Source: a virus. From it: a DNA stretch of 33,238 bases. Shown in pieces: positions 1 to 8,310 of this stretch. Numbering within the stretch: position 1 is the first letter of the stretch; each line of letters begins with the position of its first letter. The stretch covers positions 1 through 33,238 of the IMG/VR virus record IMGVR_UViG_3300045256_000126; one strand, 5' to 3'. Below the pieces are notes generated by a model that saw only the letters and a program-made list of their open reading frames with translations, had not been told where the DNA came from and ran no database searches. Position numbers and translations under genes: made by a program.

Positions 1-1
1 G

Positions 2-127
2 ATCGAACGGTTGCGCGAGGAGTGTCAGGGTCCGTGGGGCCAGGATCAGCTGACATTCGAGGCTCTGGCGCGTCAGTACATTGAGCGCGAGCTGCGTGAC
101 GCCGCACAGCAGCCTCCCCGGCAGTAA
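2..127 (+). CDS. 3' end of a truncated gene, hypothetical protein
   Basis: Frame 2 is open from the window edge to a TAA at 125-127 and gives about 41 residues, rich in Arg, Glu and Gln, ending in QPPRQ. The start lies outside the window. The spacing to the next gene (30 bp) and the codon use fit a genuine gene just upstream of the packaging genes. No family is recognisable from this tail. Confidence 0.5.
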   Translation: MERLREECQGPWGQDQLTFEALARQYIERELRDAAQQPPRQ

Positions 128-157
128 CGCATTGTTGCTTATGCTATCTTCGTCTGC

Positions 158-700
158 ATGAGTGCAAGGAAGCTGCGCGCCGGTTGCTTCGAGATTGGAG
201 CTGGCGGCGCCTACATGCTGACTGATGTGGGGCTGGCGAAGATCCAGGAGCTGGCTCAGCTTGGCTCGTCCATCAAGGAGATCGCGGAGTATCTGCGCGT
301 CTCCGTTGACTGGCTGCGCGAACGGCTCGACGAGGATGACGGCGACGACCGCGTTCGTCAGGCGTACCTGGACGGCCAGTCCGAGTTCAGGAAGGAGCTG
401 CGCATCGCACAGCGCAATCTGGCGCTGGAAAGCGCTCAGATGGCGATCTGGATGGGCAAGCAGCACCTGGACCAGAGCGATCGGCAGCAGATCGACATCA
501 ACAAGAAGATCACTGTCGTAGGCACGCTGCCGAATTACCGGCAGACGCCGCAGGACTGGGAGCAGACGTTCGTGCCGCAGGGTGTGCGCGCAGCGCTGCC
601 GCCGGCGCATCCGGCCGAGGATGCGGAGATCGTTGAGGTACGGGAGAGCACCGATGACGGAGAATCCGGAGAAGAAGCCGGAGAAGACGGCGCTGCCTGA
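158..700 (+). CDS. Terminase small subunit-like DNA-binding protein
   Basis: A 180-residue protein. The N-terminal half has a helix-turn-helix-like stretch (about residues 30-58, SIKEIAEYLRVSVDWLRERL). A helical segment follows (about 75-115) containing AIWMGKQHLDQSDRQ, which resembles the conserved GKQ-LGQ-D region of many phage small terminase-like proteins. The C-terminus is acidic, as in other small subunits that contact the large subunit. Position supports the role: it lies upstream of the large terminase gene, separated only by two small ORFs. No strong Shine-Dalgarno precedes the ATG at 158; an internal ATG at 212 is an alternative start. The family role is to recognise phage DNA and recruit the packaging ATPase; for this protein that is inferred. 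Confidence 0.6.
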   Translation: MSARKLRAGCFEIGAGGAYMLTDVGLAKIQELAQLGSSIKEIAEYLRVSVDWLRERLDEDDGDDRVRQAYLDGQSEFRKELRIAQRNLALESAQMAIWMGKQHLDQSDRQQIDINKKITVVGTLPNYRQTPQDWEQTFVPQGVRAALPPAHPAEDAEIVEVRESTDDGESGEEAGEDGAA

Positions 701-938
701 GGACGCCTTCATCTGCCCGAAAACGGGGCTCGTGCGCCTCCCCCGCCCCCTCCACCGCCTGCCGGAAAGCCAAGGAACGGCGCCGGTCAGCTCGGTCGAA
801 CTCAATCGCAGCACCGACCGCGGCACAGCCGGCGACGAGCATCCTGTGGCTCCCCTGCGCCCCGGCAACCGCCAGCGCCGCATGAAGGACAGCCTCATGC
901 GGGCGCACAGCAGGAGAACGAACGGTGAGGCTGAGTAA
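654..938 (+). CDS. Hypothetical protein
   Basis: A 94-residue product starting at the ATG at 654, preceded by GGGAG at a good distance, and overlapping the end of the previous gene by 47 bp in another frame. The first 30 residues are Lys/Glu/Pro-rich, followed by a short CPKTGLVRLPRP segment; the rest is basic and low in hydrophobic residues. No family was recognised. The tight overlaps on both sides place it in the packaging operon by translational coupling. The C-terminal half could be non-conserved extension. Confidence 0.45.
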   Translation: MTENPEKKPEKTALPEDAFICPKTGLVRLPRPLHRLPESQGTAPVSSVELNRSTDRGTAGDEHPVAPLRPGNRQRRMKDSLMRAHSRRTNGEAE

Positions 939-1149
939 GGCAGCGTTGAGCGCCATCGATGCTGTAGTGAAGTCTGCTCTCGCCGGAGAGCGGACATTCA
1001 GGATCGATGTGTCACCGGCGCGTACCCGCCGCATCTTCGAGGCTGCTTCGCCGCACATCGAAATGCGCGGCGGAAAGGCGGACGCGCGCGGCCTCTGCTG
1101 GCGCTTTCCGAACGGTTCACTGATCAAATTGACCGCTGACTCGGGATAG
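925..1149 (+). CDS. Small hypothetical protein
   Basis: A 74-residue ORF with a GTG start at 925 preceded by CAGGAG, overlapping the previous gene by 14 bp and ending 3 bp before the large terminase ATG. It has a plausible alpha/beta composition, with alternating hydrophobic residues around residues 20-40 and LCWRFPNGSLIKL near the end. That last segment looks like a terminase-associated short protein, but I cannot name a family. Its position right before the terminase suggests a packaging or regulatory role (inference). Confidence 0.5.
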   Translation: MRLSKAALSAIDAVVKSALAGERTFRIDVSPARTRRIFEAASPHIEMRGGKADARGLCWRFPNGSLIKLTADSG

Positions 1150-1152
1150 GCG

Positions 1153-3564
1153 ATGACCGAGCACATGCGGCGCAGGCGGGGGCGCTCCAGCAAAAACCCG
1201 CCCAGCCAGGAGGACGTGATGCGCGAGCGGCGCCGCCAGGTGAAGCAGGCGGAGCGCGCAGAAAAGCGCATCGAACAGGTCAGGGACAGGAACATCGAGG
1301 TCGACTGGAGCCCGCAGGAGGGACCGCAGACTGCGTTCATCCATTGCACGTGGGCAGACGAGATATTCTTCGGCGGCGCCAGAGGCGGCGGCAAGACCGA
1401 CGCCGTGCTCGGCAAGCTGCTGATCAAGGCCCTCATGTTCGAGAAGTACATGAAGGGCATCGTCTTTCGGCGGGAGATGCCACAACTCGAAGCGATCATA
1501 GCGCGCGCCAAGGAGATGTTCTGCCCGCATGGCGCTGAGTTCAGGGAGCAGCAGAAGATCTTTCGCTTCCCGAACGGGGCGACGATCAAGTTCCGGTTTC
1601 TGGATCGCGATACGGATGCCGAGAAGTACCAGGGTCACGATTATTGCGTGGCCGTTGGTACGCCCGTCCTCATGGCTGACGGCTCATACAAGCCTATTGA
1701 GCGGGTTGTTGTCGGGGATCTGGTTGCGACGTTGGAGGGGCCGAAACGTGTACTGAGGACAACCGTGCCTTACGAGGCCGAGTGTGTCGAGTACCGGGTG
1801 CGGGACCGCGCCGGGAACTTGGTTGGTCAGCAAGTTCATCCGATAACACACCCTGTGCTCTCCAGCGTCGAATTGCTCTCGAAACCGGACATGGGTCAGT
1901 CCCAGAATGGCGGGCGGCAGATCCCATTCCGTCAGTCCTGGCAATCCGTATTACGTCATCCCGCACTGCATCTAATCCGTAAGGGCGTAGGCGCTTTGTT
2001 AGAAGGTGATCGAAGCGATCATGGAGTGTTTGCGGATGGACGCCCGGCACCTGGGCAGCTACTGCTGTTGTCCGTCCCTGTAGTGCTGCACGCGGGAAAA
2101 ATTGATGAACGACTTCATGATCCTCGAGGAGACGCCAGAGGTGTCGTTCCATCACCAATCGATGTTGGGGGACATGTCCCCGAGAGCTCGCTTTGGGATG
2201 AAACGGGCAATATTCCCGGATATGACCCCAGGCCGTCTTTTGCGTATATCCACCCCTATACCGGAGAGCTGCGGCACATAACAGCTCGTACGGAATTGGG
2301 TCATGCTGAAGTTTTTTACGTGGGTTCCGCATGGGTCTCGGATCTGACAGTTGACGGCGCAAATCACTACATAACGAGCAGTGGATTGGTCAATTGCAAT
2401 ACCGACATTGCAATCGAGGAGGCCGGAAATTTCCCGAACATCGCTCCGATCCTGAAGCTGAAAGGAACCCTGCGTTCAGCGCGCGGCGTGCCGTGCCAGA
2501 TGTACCTGACCGGCAACCCCGGCGGTCCCGGCCAAGGCTGGATTCGCTCGCGCTACATCGATCCCGCTCCGAACGGGTGGACTCCGATCCGGACGACGGA
2601 GCGCCGGCGGTTGCCGAACGGCAAGACGGTCGACGTTCAGAACACGCGCATCTATATCCCGAGCCGCATCACCGACAATCGCATCCTCCTGGAGAATGAT
2701 CCAGGCTATATCTCACGCCTGGCTGAGGTCGGCTCCGAGCAGCTTGTGCGCGCATGGCTGGAGGGCGATTTTTGGGCCATCGAGGGCGCCTTCTATCCCG
2801 AATACGACCCGCGCCGTCACGTCATCCCGCCTTGCGAGCTGCCGGGTTACTGGATGCGCTTTCGTGCCATCGACTGGGGCTCCTACTATCCGTTCGGGGT
2901 GCTCTGGTTTGCAGTGGCATCCGAGGATTGGGAACACCCCACAACCGGCACGCTGATACCGCGCGGGGCGCTGGTTGCGTACCGTGAGTGGTACGGCGTG
3001 CGCCGCAAGCTGGACGGCACAGTCGAAGCCAATAGGGGTTGCAAGCTCACGGCTGAGCAGGTTGCCAATGGCATCCTGCGCATGGAGATCCGTGGCGAGA
3101 AGCCGTCCTATACCGTCATGGACCCCAGCGCCTTCTCGGTGCAGTCGGGACCCTCCATTGCCGAGCGTATGCGCCGGCGCGGCGTGCCCTGCCGGCGGGC
3201 GGACAACAAGCGCTCGGCCACCAATGGCGCCATGTCCGGCCATGATCAGGTTCGCGCACGTCTGACTGGCGATGGTGATCCCGACGATCCGGACAATCGC
3301 GGCCGGCCGATGTTGTTCATCTTCCACCACTGTCATCACCTGATGCGTACGCTGCCCATGATGCAGCACGATCCGGACCATCCCGAGGACATGGCGAAAG
3401 AGGGTGAGGACCATCTTGTGGACGCCCTGCGCTATGGCTGCATGTCGCGTCCCTGGATACGCAAGAACCCGCGCGATATCCGGCTTCCCCGCTCCATCAA
3501 TGAAATGACGCTAGATGACCTGTGGGATAATGAGCGCTCGCCCCGTGTGGAGCAGTACTTTTGA
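1153..3564 (+). CDS. terL: Terminase large subunit, interrupted by an intein
   Basis: The 803-residue precursor contains about 551 residues of terminase and a 252-residue intein (165-416). The N-terminal ATPase has a Walker A-like GGARGGGKT (74-82), and Walker B is the DIAIEEAG strand starting at residue 418. The intein lies between Tyr164 and Thr417, so the spliced sequence reads GHDY-TDIAIEEAG, exactly the expected terminase motif. The C-terminal RNase H-like nuclease has Asp574 (AIDWGSYYPFG), Asp657 (VMDPSAF) and Asp757 (HLVDALRYG). The protein would pump DNA into the prohead through the portal and cut the concatemer. The Walker B interruption means an unspliced precursor should lack ATPase activity. 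The start ATG at 1153 has no strong ribosome-binding site and is probably coupled to the gene 3 bp upstream. Confidence 0.93.
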   Translation: MTEHMRRRRGRSSKNPPSQEDVMRERRRQVKQAERAEKRIEQVRDRNIEVDWSPQEGPQTAFIHCTWADEIFFGGARGGGKTDAVLGKLLIKALMFEKYMKGIVFRREMPQLEAIIARAKEMFCPHGAEFREQQKIFRFPNGATIKFRFLDRDTDAEKYQGHDYCVAVGTPVLMADGSYKPIERVVVGDLVATLEGPKRVLRTTVPYEAECVEYRVRDRAGNLVGQQVHPITHPVLSSVELLSKPDMGQSQNGGRQIPFRQSWQSVLRHPALHLIRKGVGALLEGDRSDHGVFADGRPAPGQLLLLSVPVVLHAGKIDERLHDPRGDARGVVPSPIDVGGHVPESSLWDETGNIPGYDPRPSFAYIHPYTGELRHITARTELGHAEVFYVGSAWVSDLTVDGANHYITSSGLVNCNTDIAIEEAGNFPNIAPILKLKGTLRSARGVPCQMYLTGNPGGPGQGWIRSRYIDPAPNGWTPIRTTERRRLPNGKTVDVQNTRIYIPSRITDNRILLENDPGYISRLAEVGSEQLVRAWLEGDFWAIEGAFYPEYDPRRHVIPPCELPGYWMRFRAIDWGSYYPFGVLWFAVASEDWEHPTTGTLIPRGALVAYREWYGVRRKLDGTVEANRGCKLTAEQVANGILRMEIRGEKPSYTVMDPSAFSVQSGPSIAERMRRRGVPCRRADNKRSATNGAMSGHDQVRARLTGDGDPDDPDNRGRPMLFIFHHCHHLMRTLPMMQHDPDHPEDMAKEGEDHLVDALRYGCMSRPWIRKNPRDIRLPRSINEMTLDDLWDNERSPRVEQYF
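1645..2400 (+). other. Class 1 intein in the terminase
   Basis: The intein runs from Cys165 to Asn416 of the terminase precursor, 252 residues. Block A is CVAVGTPVLMADGSYKPIE followed by VVVGDLV, a typical Hint start. Block B is around HPITHPVLSS (229-238). Blocks F and G are DLTVDGANHYITSSG and GLVNCN, followed by Thr417 as the +1 nucleophile. The terminal Asn is present, but the usual penultimate His is Cys415. The conserved splicing parts total only about 110 residues. The middle (about 240-383) has no similarity I recognise to a sense-strand endonuclease; on the complementary strand it encodes HNH-like sequence. Joining the flanks restores a normal terminase Walker B region. Confidence 0.9.
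1990..2290 (-). pseudogene. Antisense HNH homing endonuclease remnant inside the intein
   Basis: Read leftward, one frame gives segments typical of phage HNH endonucleases: EYCPFHPKASSRGH (about 2235-2190), then HRLVMERHLWRLLEDHEVVH (2164-2105). The latter matches the usual HRLVMExHLGRxLxxxEVVHH block, with the first catalytic His of the motif. After VHQ the same frame becomes unrelated. The neighbouring frame then gives ASIRKHSMIASIT (about 2045-2005), which resembles the segment normally found after the HNH core. At least one indel, probably several, has therefore broken the gene. The sense strand stays open because it must be translated as intein linker. Limits are approximate and the N-terminus is undefined. 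Confidence 0.6.
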
Positions 3565-3572
3565 GGCCGGTG

Positions 3573-5858
3573 ATGGCGCGCAAGCCGAAGTCCAACCCCA
3601 ATCAGGAGACCCAGGACTCTGCCTCGCCGCAGATGACTGATGTCGAGCGCTGGCTGCGCGAGATCGAGGATGCAAAGAAGGCATCGCGCGACTGGCACGA
3701 CAGCTGCAAGCGCATCGTCGAGCGCTACCGCGACATCCGCAACGAGGCCACCGCCGCCAACGGTCAGAAGATCATTTCCCAGCGGCGCTATAACGTGCTC
3801 TGGTCGATCATGCAGACCATGCAGCCGCTGGTCTATAGCGATCCGCCGCAGCCCTACATCTCCCGCCGGCACAACGACAAGGATCCCGTGGCGCGCGACG
3901 CCTCCATGCTCCTGCAGCGCGCGCTTGCCTACAGCCTCGACGGCGATACGCTCCACGACGCATTGACCGAGGCACGCGACGACTACCTGCTCACATCCCG
4001 CGGCGTCGTCTGGCATAAGTACACGCCCTATTTCCGTCTGCGTGAGAGCGAAGACAAGACTTACGTCGACAATCCGAAGGACGTTCCCGAAGGAGCCGAA
4101 CCGCAGCGCGACGACAGGGGACTCTATTTCCGCAAGCAGTATGACGAGAAGATATATGAGGAGTGCGAAGTAGAGCACGTCCTTTACTCCGACTTCCTGC
4201 ACGGCGCCGCCTCGAAGTGGCGCTATGTGCCGTGGGTTGCCCGCCGTGTTCCGATGACGCGGAAGGAGCAGATCAAGCGTTTCGGCTCGAAGATGGGCCG
4301 TGTCGCCCCGTTGACGATCCACGTCACGGACGCCAAGCAGGAGATGCATGACAAGACCCTGAACACGGATGATGCCAAGGGCCTGTTTGCGAAGTCTGAG
4401 ATATGGGAGATTTGGGACAAGACCACCCGCAAGGTGATGTGGCTTTGTCCGCAGTACAAGGACGGTTTTCTCGACGAGAAGGACGACATCCTCGAGCTCG
4501 ACGGGTTCTTTCCCTGCCCGAAGCCGGCCTATGGCACCAAGACGAACGACACACTCGAGCCTGTCCCTGATCCCAAGGAGTGGCAGGATATCGCCATGGA
4601 GCTCGATGAGGTCACGCAGCGCATCAAGCTGCTGACCCAGGCTCTCCGTGTCGTTGGCGCTTACGACGCGCAGATCGGGGACATTCTCAAGAGAATCCTG
4701 ACGCAAACTGATGAAAACGATCTGATCCCGATTGAGAACTGGCCGCAGTTCTCAGAGCAGGGAGGTTTCGAGAGCGCCATTGCATGGTTTCCCATTGAGC
4801 AGATCATGGTTGCTCTGGAGAAGCTGCATCAAGCCCGCGCGCGCCTCCTGCAGGAGCTCTACGACATCACCGGCATTGCCGACATCATCCGCGGCAACAG
4901 CGATCCGCGAGAGACCGCCAAGGCACAGCAGATCAAGGGCAACTTCGCCAGCAAGCGGCTGGCACAGCGCCAGAAGGAGATCGCGCGCATGGCGCGTGAG
5001 TCTCTGGAGATCAAGGCGCAGATCATCTGCAAGCACTACAGCGACGACTATATCCGCGAGATCAGTTCGGCAGAGCAGGTTCTGGTCGACGCTCAGGGCC
5101 AGTTCGATGTGAACCGCTTCGCTGCAGCGCTGCAGCTGCTGCGCAGCGCGCCGTTGCGCCGGTTCCGCATCAAGATCGACGAGAAGAGTCTGGCGCAGAA
5201 CTCGTTGGAGGAGGACCGCGAGGAGCGTGTCGCCTTCATGCAGGGCATGTCTCAGCTCCTGAGCGCTGCGATCCCCATGGGCCAGCAGTTCCCCGGCATG
5301 CTCCCGCTCCTGGGGGAGCTCATCCAGCTCGCAGTGCGCGGCTTCCCGATTGCCCGGTCGGTCGAGTCGGCAATCCAGGAAGCCATCGATCAGATGCGCA
5401 CTACACCCCCGCCCGCTCCGCAGCAGGGGCAGCAGGGCTCCGGGCAGCGTCCTCCGACCCCGGAGGAGATGGATATCGAGCGCAAGAAGCTCGATCTCGA
5501 AGGCCAGCGTCTCGGCATCGAGCGGCAGAAGCTGCTGCTGCAGGAGAAGCAGATGCAGAACGACTTCCAGTTGCGCGTCATCGAACTTCAGATGCGACAG
5601 GTCAACAAGGCGCGTGAGAATGACATACGCGCCGGCAAGGTCGTCAGCGACGCTCAGGCCAAGGTGCAGCAGCTCAACCAGCAGCAGCAGCAGTCGGACC
5701 AGCAGGCCGCCACCGAGCAGATGCGTATGGCGCACGAGAGCGAGCAGGCTGAGAGGGATCGCATGCAGGCGCGGGAGAGTGAGCAGACGCAGCTCGCGGA
5801 GCGTGAGCGTGATGCTGCGCGCGCTGCATTCCGTACTGGTCAGAACAGGGCAGCGTGA
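3573..5858 (+). CDS. Portal protein (head-tail connector)
   Basis: A 761-residue protein starting at the ATG at 3573, with GAGG six bases upstream; a TTG 12 bases earlier is less likely. The core (about residues 20-560) looks like a podovirus-type portal: an N-terminal basic helical region, a segment with QTMQPLVYSDPPQPY, and a conserved-looking ITGIADIIRGNSDPRETAKA near residue 435. The last 140 residues are Gln-rich and charged, predicted as long coiled coil, like the barrel extension of large podoviral portals. It sits directly after the large terminase, its partner. It would form the dodecameric ring through which DNA enters and leaves the capsid. Confidence 0.85.
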   Translation: MARKPKSNPNQETQDSASPQMTDVERWLREIEDAKKASRDWHDSCKRIVERYRDIRNEATAANGQKIISQRRYNVLWSIMQTMQPLVYSDPPQPYISRRHNDKDPVARDASMLLQRALAYSLDGDTLHDALTEARDDYLLTSRGVVWHKYTPYFRLRESEDKTYVDNPKDVPEGAEPQRDDRGLYFRKQYDEKIYEECEVEHVLYSDFLHGAASKWRYVPWVARRVPMTRKEQIKRFGSKMGRVAPLTIHVTDAKQEMHDKTLNTDDAKGLFAKSEIWEIWDKTTRKVMWLCPQYKDGFLDEKDDILELDGFFPCPKPAYGTKTNDTLEPVPDPKEWQDIAMELDEVTQRIKLLTQALRVVGAYDAQIGDILKRILTQTDENDLIPIENWPQFSEQGGFESAIAWFPIEQIMVALEKLHQARARLLQELYDITGIADIIRGNSDPRETAKAQQIKGNFASKRLAQRQKEIARMARESLEIKAQIICKHYSDDYIREISSAEQVLVDAQGQFDVNRFAAALQLLRSAPLRRFRIKIDEKSLAQNSLEEDREERVAFMQGMSQLLSAAIPMGQQFPGMLPLLGELIQLAVRGFPIARSVESAIQEAIDQMRTTPPPAPQQGQQGSGQRPPTPEEMDIERKKLDLEGQRLGIERQKLLLQEKQMQNDFQLRVIELQMRQVNKARENDIRAGKVVSDAQAKVQQLNQQQQQSDQQAATEQMRMAHESEQAERDRMQARESEQTQLAERERDAARAAFRTGQNRAA

Positions 5859-7369
5859 TGGTCGAACCCTCTAACCAGAGCGCCAGGCATGCATCTCTCC
5901 TGGCTGCGCTTGGCGCAGGCTACGAGGACCGCACCTGCGAGTCTGCCTGGCACGCCTTCTGGGACACGCAGGGCATCGCCGCGAACAAGCCGTTCAACGA
6001 GCGCATGCTGCTGTGGATCAACAGCACGCTCGGTACTTCCTATGAACACCTCAGCGGCGCCATGCAGGCGTATGCGGAGTCGCGGGGGTTCTTCAACTGG
6101 GACTCGATGAACGACCTGCAGTTGATCGACGGAGCTTCCCGGCTCCTGGCCGGTGAGCCCGATGGTCTCGCCATAGACTTCACCGATATGTCGATGGTCA
6201 TCAGAGACACCGCGACTCCAGCCAATAATTTTTCTGGTGTCCCCAGTACCAAGCTCACTTACAGTTCGCCCTCCACGAAGTGGATCAGGAACGCGTCGGG
6301 TCTTCTGGAGAGCGGGACCACGCTGCGCACCGAGTATGATGTAAACGGCAATCCTCTTGGCCTTCTTATCGAGGAACAGCGCACGAACCTTTTGATCAGA
6401 AGCCAGCAGTTCGATGATCCTGCCTGGGCCGCGAGCAATGTCAGCATAACGCCGGATCAGGCAATTGCTCCGGATGGAACACAGACGGCTGATCTGTGGC
6501 AATCAGTGGGTGTTGATATCTATGGTCAGGTTGTTACCGTAGCCAATGCCACTACGTATACCGCTTCCATGTATCTCAAGCGAGTCAGCGGTCAGTGGGT
6601 TCGTATGGTGTTTGATGACGGCACCGGTAACAACGGCATCAGGGTTTGGGTCGATCTTCTGAATGGGGTTGTTGGCACGTCGGGCGTGGTTGGCACAGGT
6701 TGGACTTTCTCCTCTGCCGGACTAGAAGCATTGCCCAATGGATGGTACAGGCTGCGTCTGACAGGTACGACTTCAGGAACTGTCGGACGGGTATTCTTCT
6801 GTTCTGCAGCTGCGGACAATAGCATAACCAGAGCCAGTGTAGCCTGTTATCTCTGGGGTGCTCAACTCGAAGCAGGTTCCTTCCCCACGTCCTATATTCC
6901 AACCGCCGCCTCTCAGGTGACGCGTGGAGATGATGTCATTACCATCGCCCACAGTCTGTACCCATACAGCACGACTTCCGGCACAGTGTTTGTCGAGGCC
7001 AGTGTACCTCTTACTGGAGGACTGATACGGCTTGGCACAGATGCGGCTGGTACGCCTGTGATCTTTTCCGGCACGGGCTTTGTGAGGGGGACGATCCGAC
7101 TTGTGTTCGATCTTACGTTCAATGGCGCAATCCCCGCTGCACCTCAAACCCTGAAAGCGGCATTCGCGTTCATGTCCGGGGATAGCGCGGTCTCTGCCCA
7201 AGGCGGGTTAGCAACTAATTCTGTAACCTTCGCTCTGGCGAACAATACCATTACTCGGATAGGAATAGGTGTTGGCAGCGCCCCCACACAGACAGGTCAC
7301 TATAAACGTCTGCTCTATCTGCCCCTGCGCAAGTCCAACGCTCAACTTCAGGCGATGACCGCACCATGA
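5858..7369 (+). CDS. Head fibre/spike-like protein with carbohydrate-binding-type domain
   Basis: A 503-residue protein whose ATG overlaps the portal stop (TGATG). Residues 1-100 look like a helical virion-anchoring domain. From about 165 comes the sequence LGLLIEEQRTNLLIRSQQFD, then DDPAWAASNVSITPDQ and APDGTQTAD, the signature of jelly-roll domains seen in phage head-spike and fibre proteins. The rest is Gly/Thr/Ser-rich beta structure ending in KRLLYLPLRKSNAQLQAM. The location between portal and scaffold, not among the tail genes, supports a capsid-surface fibre. Base composition in about 6180-7340 is visibly less GC-rich than neighbours (28 of 60 bases are G/C in 7201-7260), suggesting acquisition by transfer. 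Substrate is unknown. Confidence 0.65.
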   Translation: MVEPSNQSARHASLLAALGAGYEDRTCESAWHAFWDTQGIAANKPFNERMLLWINSTLGTSYEHLSGAMQAYAESRGFFNWDSMNDLQLIDGASRLLAGEPDGLAIDFTDMSMVIRDTATPANNFSGVPSTKLTYSSPSTKWIRNASGLLESGTTLRTEYDVNGNPLGLLIEEQRTNLLIRSQQFDDPAWAASNVSITPDQAIAPDGTQTADLWQSVGVDIYGQVVTVANATTYTASMYLKRVSGQWVRMVFDDGTGNNGIRVWVDLLNGVVGTSGVVGTGWTFSSAGLEALPNGWYRLRLTGTTSGTVGRVFFCSAAADNSITRASVACYLWGAQLEAGSFPTSYIPTAASQVTRGDDVITIAHSLYPYSTTSGTVFVEASVPLTGGLIRLGTDAAGTPVIFSGTGFVRGTIRLVFDLTFNGAIPAAPQTLKAAFAFMSGDSAVSAQGGLATNSVTFALANNTITRIGIGVGSAPTQTGHYKRLLYLPLRKSNAQLQAMTAP

Positions 7370-7800
7370 CCGTGGAGCTTTATCTGTGGGCGCCAGACCG
7401 TGCCTCGTTCCTCGCGGCGATGGTCGATAACGGGTTTCTCACTATCGAGAAAGACGGCACTGAGCTCTGGCACCCGGAAATCCAAGTAGACGAGATCGGT
7501 CCTATCATGAAGCGCCCGCCCGTCTTCGATGACCAGGACAACATTGTGACGCCGGCCGTCATGATCCCTGGCCATCACGTCAACCTGCGCGGCTTCGGCC
7601 GTCTGCTGGGACAGCTCACCGCCGGCAAGGCACAGGAGGGCTCGATCTTCGAGCGCTCACGCATCCTGGAAACACTCAAGGGTCCGCTGTCGTCCGTGCC
7701 CAAATCGCAGATCGGAGTTCCAGCGGGATACCGAGGTCCACATGGTGTGGTGATCTACGATCCCGCATCTATCCTTACGCCATTCCGTGTTTGGGCATGA
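7366..7800 (+). CDS. Hypothetical protein
   Basis: A 144-residue ORF overlapping the fibre gene stop by four bases (ATGA), the hallmark of coupled translation. It starts MTVELYLWAPDRASFLAAM and contains GHHVNLRGFGRLLGQL at about residue 66. Small proteins of this kind follow tail or head fibre genes in several phages, but I do not recognise a family. Coupling with the fibre gene suggests it is an accessory, perhaps a chaperone or a cap (inference). Confidence 0.6.
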   Translation: MTVELYLWAPDRASFLAAMVDNGFLTIEKDGTELWHPEIQVDEIGPIMKRPPVFDDQDNIVTPAVMIPGHHVNLRGFGRLLGQLTAGKAQEGSIFERSRILETLKGPLSSVPKSQIGVPAGYRGPHGVVIYDPASILTPFRVWA

Positions 7801-7831
7801 GCTTCAGAGTATTATGATTCGAGGTTAAATC

Positions 7832-8293
7832 ATGCCGAGAGCAAGTTACGTCGTACGCGATGGGCATTTGATTCCAAAGCATCTGGCTCATCGTCAGCAT
7901 TGGCAGAAGAAAAAGGAGAAGCGTGCGGATCTTCCGGCGCCCTATGTCATGTCCGATATCAAGGAGTTCCAGTCTCCCATCGATGGGCAGCAGATCACGA
8001 CGCGCAGCCAGCTTCGTCAGCACCTGAAGGATCACGGCTGCATCGAGATCGGCAACGAGCGCATCAAGTCTCCGCAGCGCGACGAGAAGGCAGAGCGCGA
8101 AGAGATCGCCAAGGACATCAAGGACGCTATCGAGATGGTCCGTGCCGGCCACATTCCGCCGGAGAGGCCGGACCGCAGGGACGGCTACGACGGTCCGGTC
8201 GACCCAATCAAGGCAGAAAAGATTGACGCAAGCAGCCTGAGCGATGGTGCCTACGTGCGCACCAATGCCGAGGGTGTTGTCAACGAGCGCTGA
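7832..8293 (+). CDS. Conserved phage hypothetical protein
   Basis: A 153-residue, highly charged protein with GAGG eight bases before its ATG. It starts MPRASYVVRDGHLIPKHLA and contains YVMSDIKEFQSPIDGQ and TRSQLRQHLKDHGCIEIGNE. This layout resembles a short protein often found between portal and scaffold or capsid genes in podoviruses and siphoviruses. The function is unknown. The C-terminal half is acidic/basic and probably helical. The 31-bp gap upstream contains an AT-rich ATTATGATT that could be a weak -10 region. Confidence 0.65.
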   Translation: MPRASYVVRDGHLIPKHLAHRQHWQKKKEKRADLPAPYVMSDIKEFQSPIDGQQITTRSQLRQHLKDHGCIEIGNERIKSPQRDEKAEREEIAKDIKDAIEMVRAGHIPPERPDRRDGYDGPVDPIKAEKIDASSLSDGAYVRTNAEGVVNER

Positions 8294-8310
8294 TCAGCAT
8301 GTGTTAGGAT

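Noticed and set aside
1694-2362. The full 222-codon leftward frame in the intein as an intact gene
   Set aside because: Only the part before about 2100 (reading leftward) resembles HNH protein; afterwards similarity continues in a different frame. I report a broken remnant instead.
4752-5735. A 327-codon leftward frame opposite the portal gene
   Set aside because: Leu/Val/His-rich mirror of the coiled-coil portal end; no start site or domain, and the portal frame explains the region.
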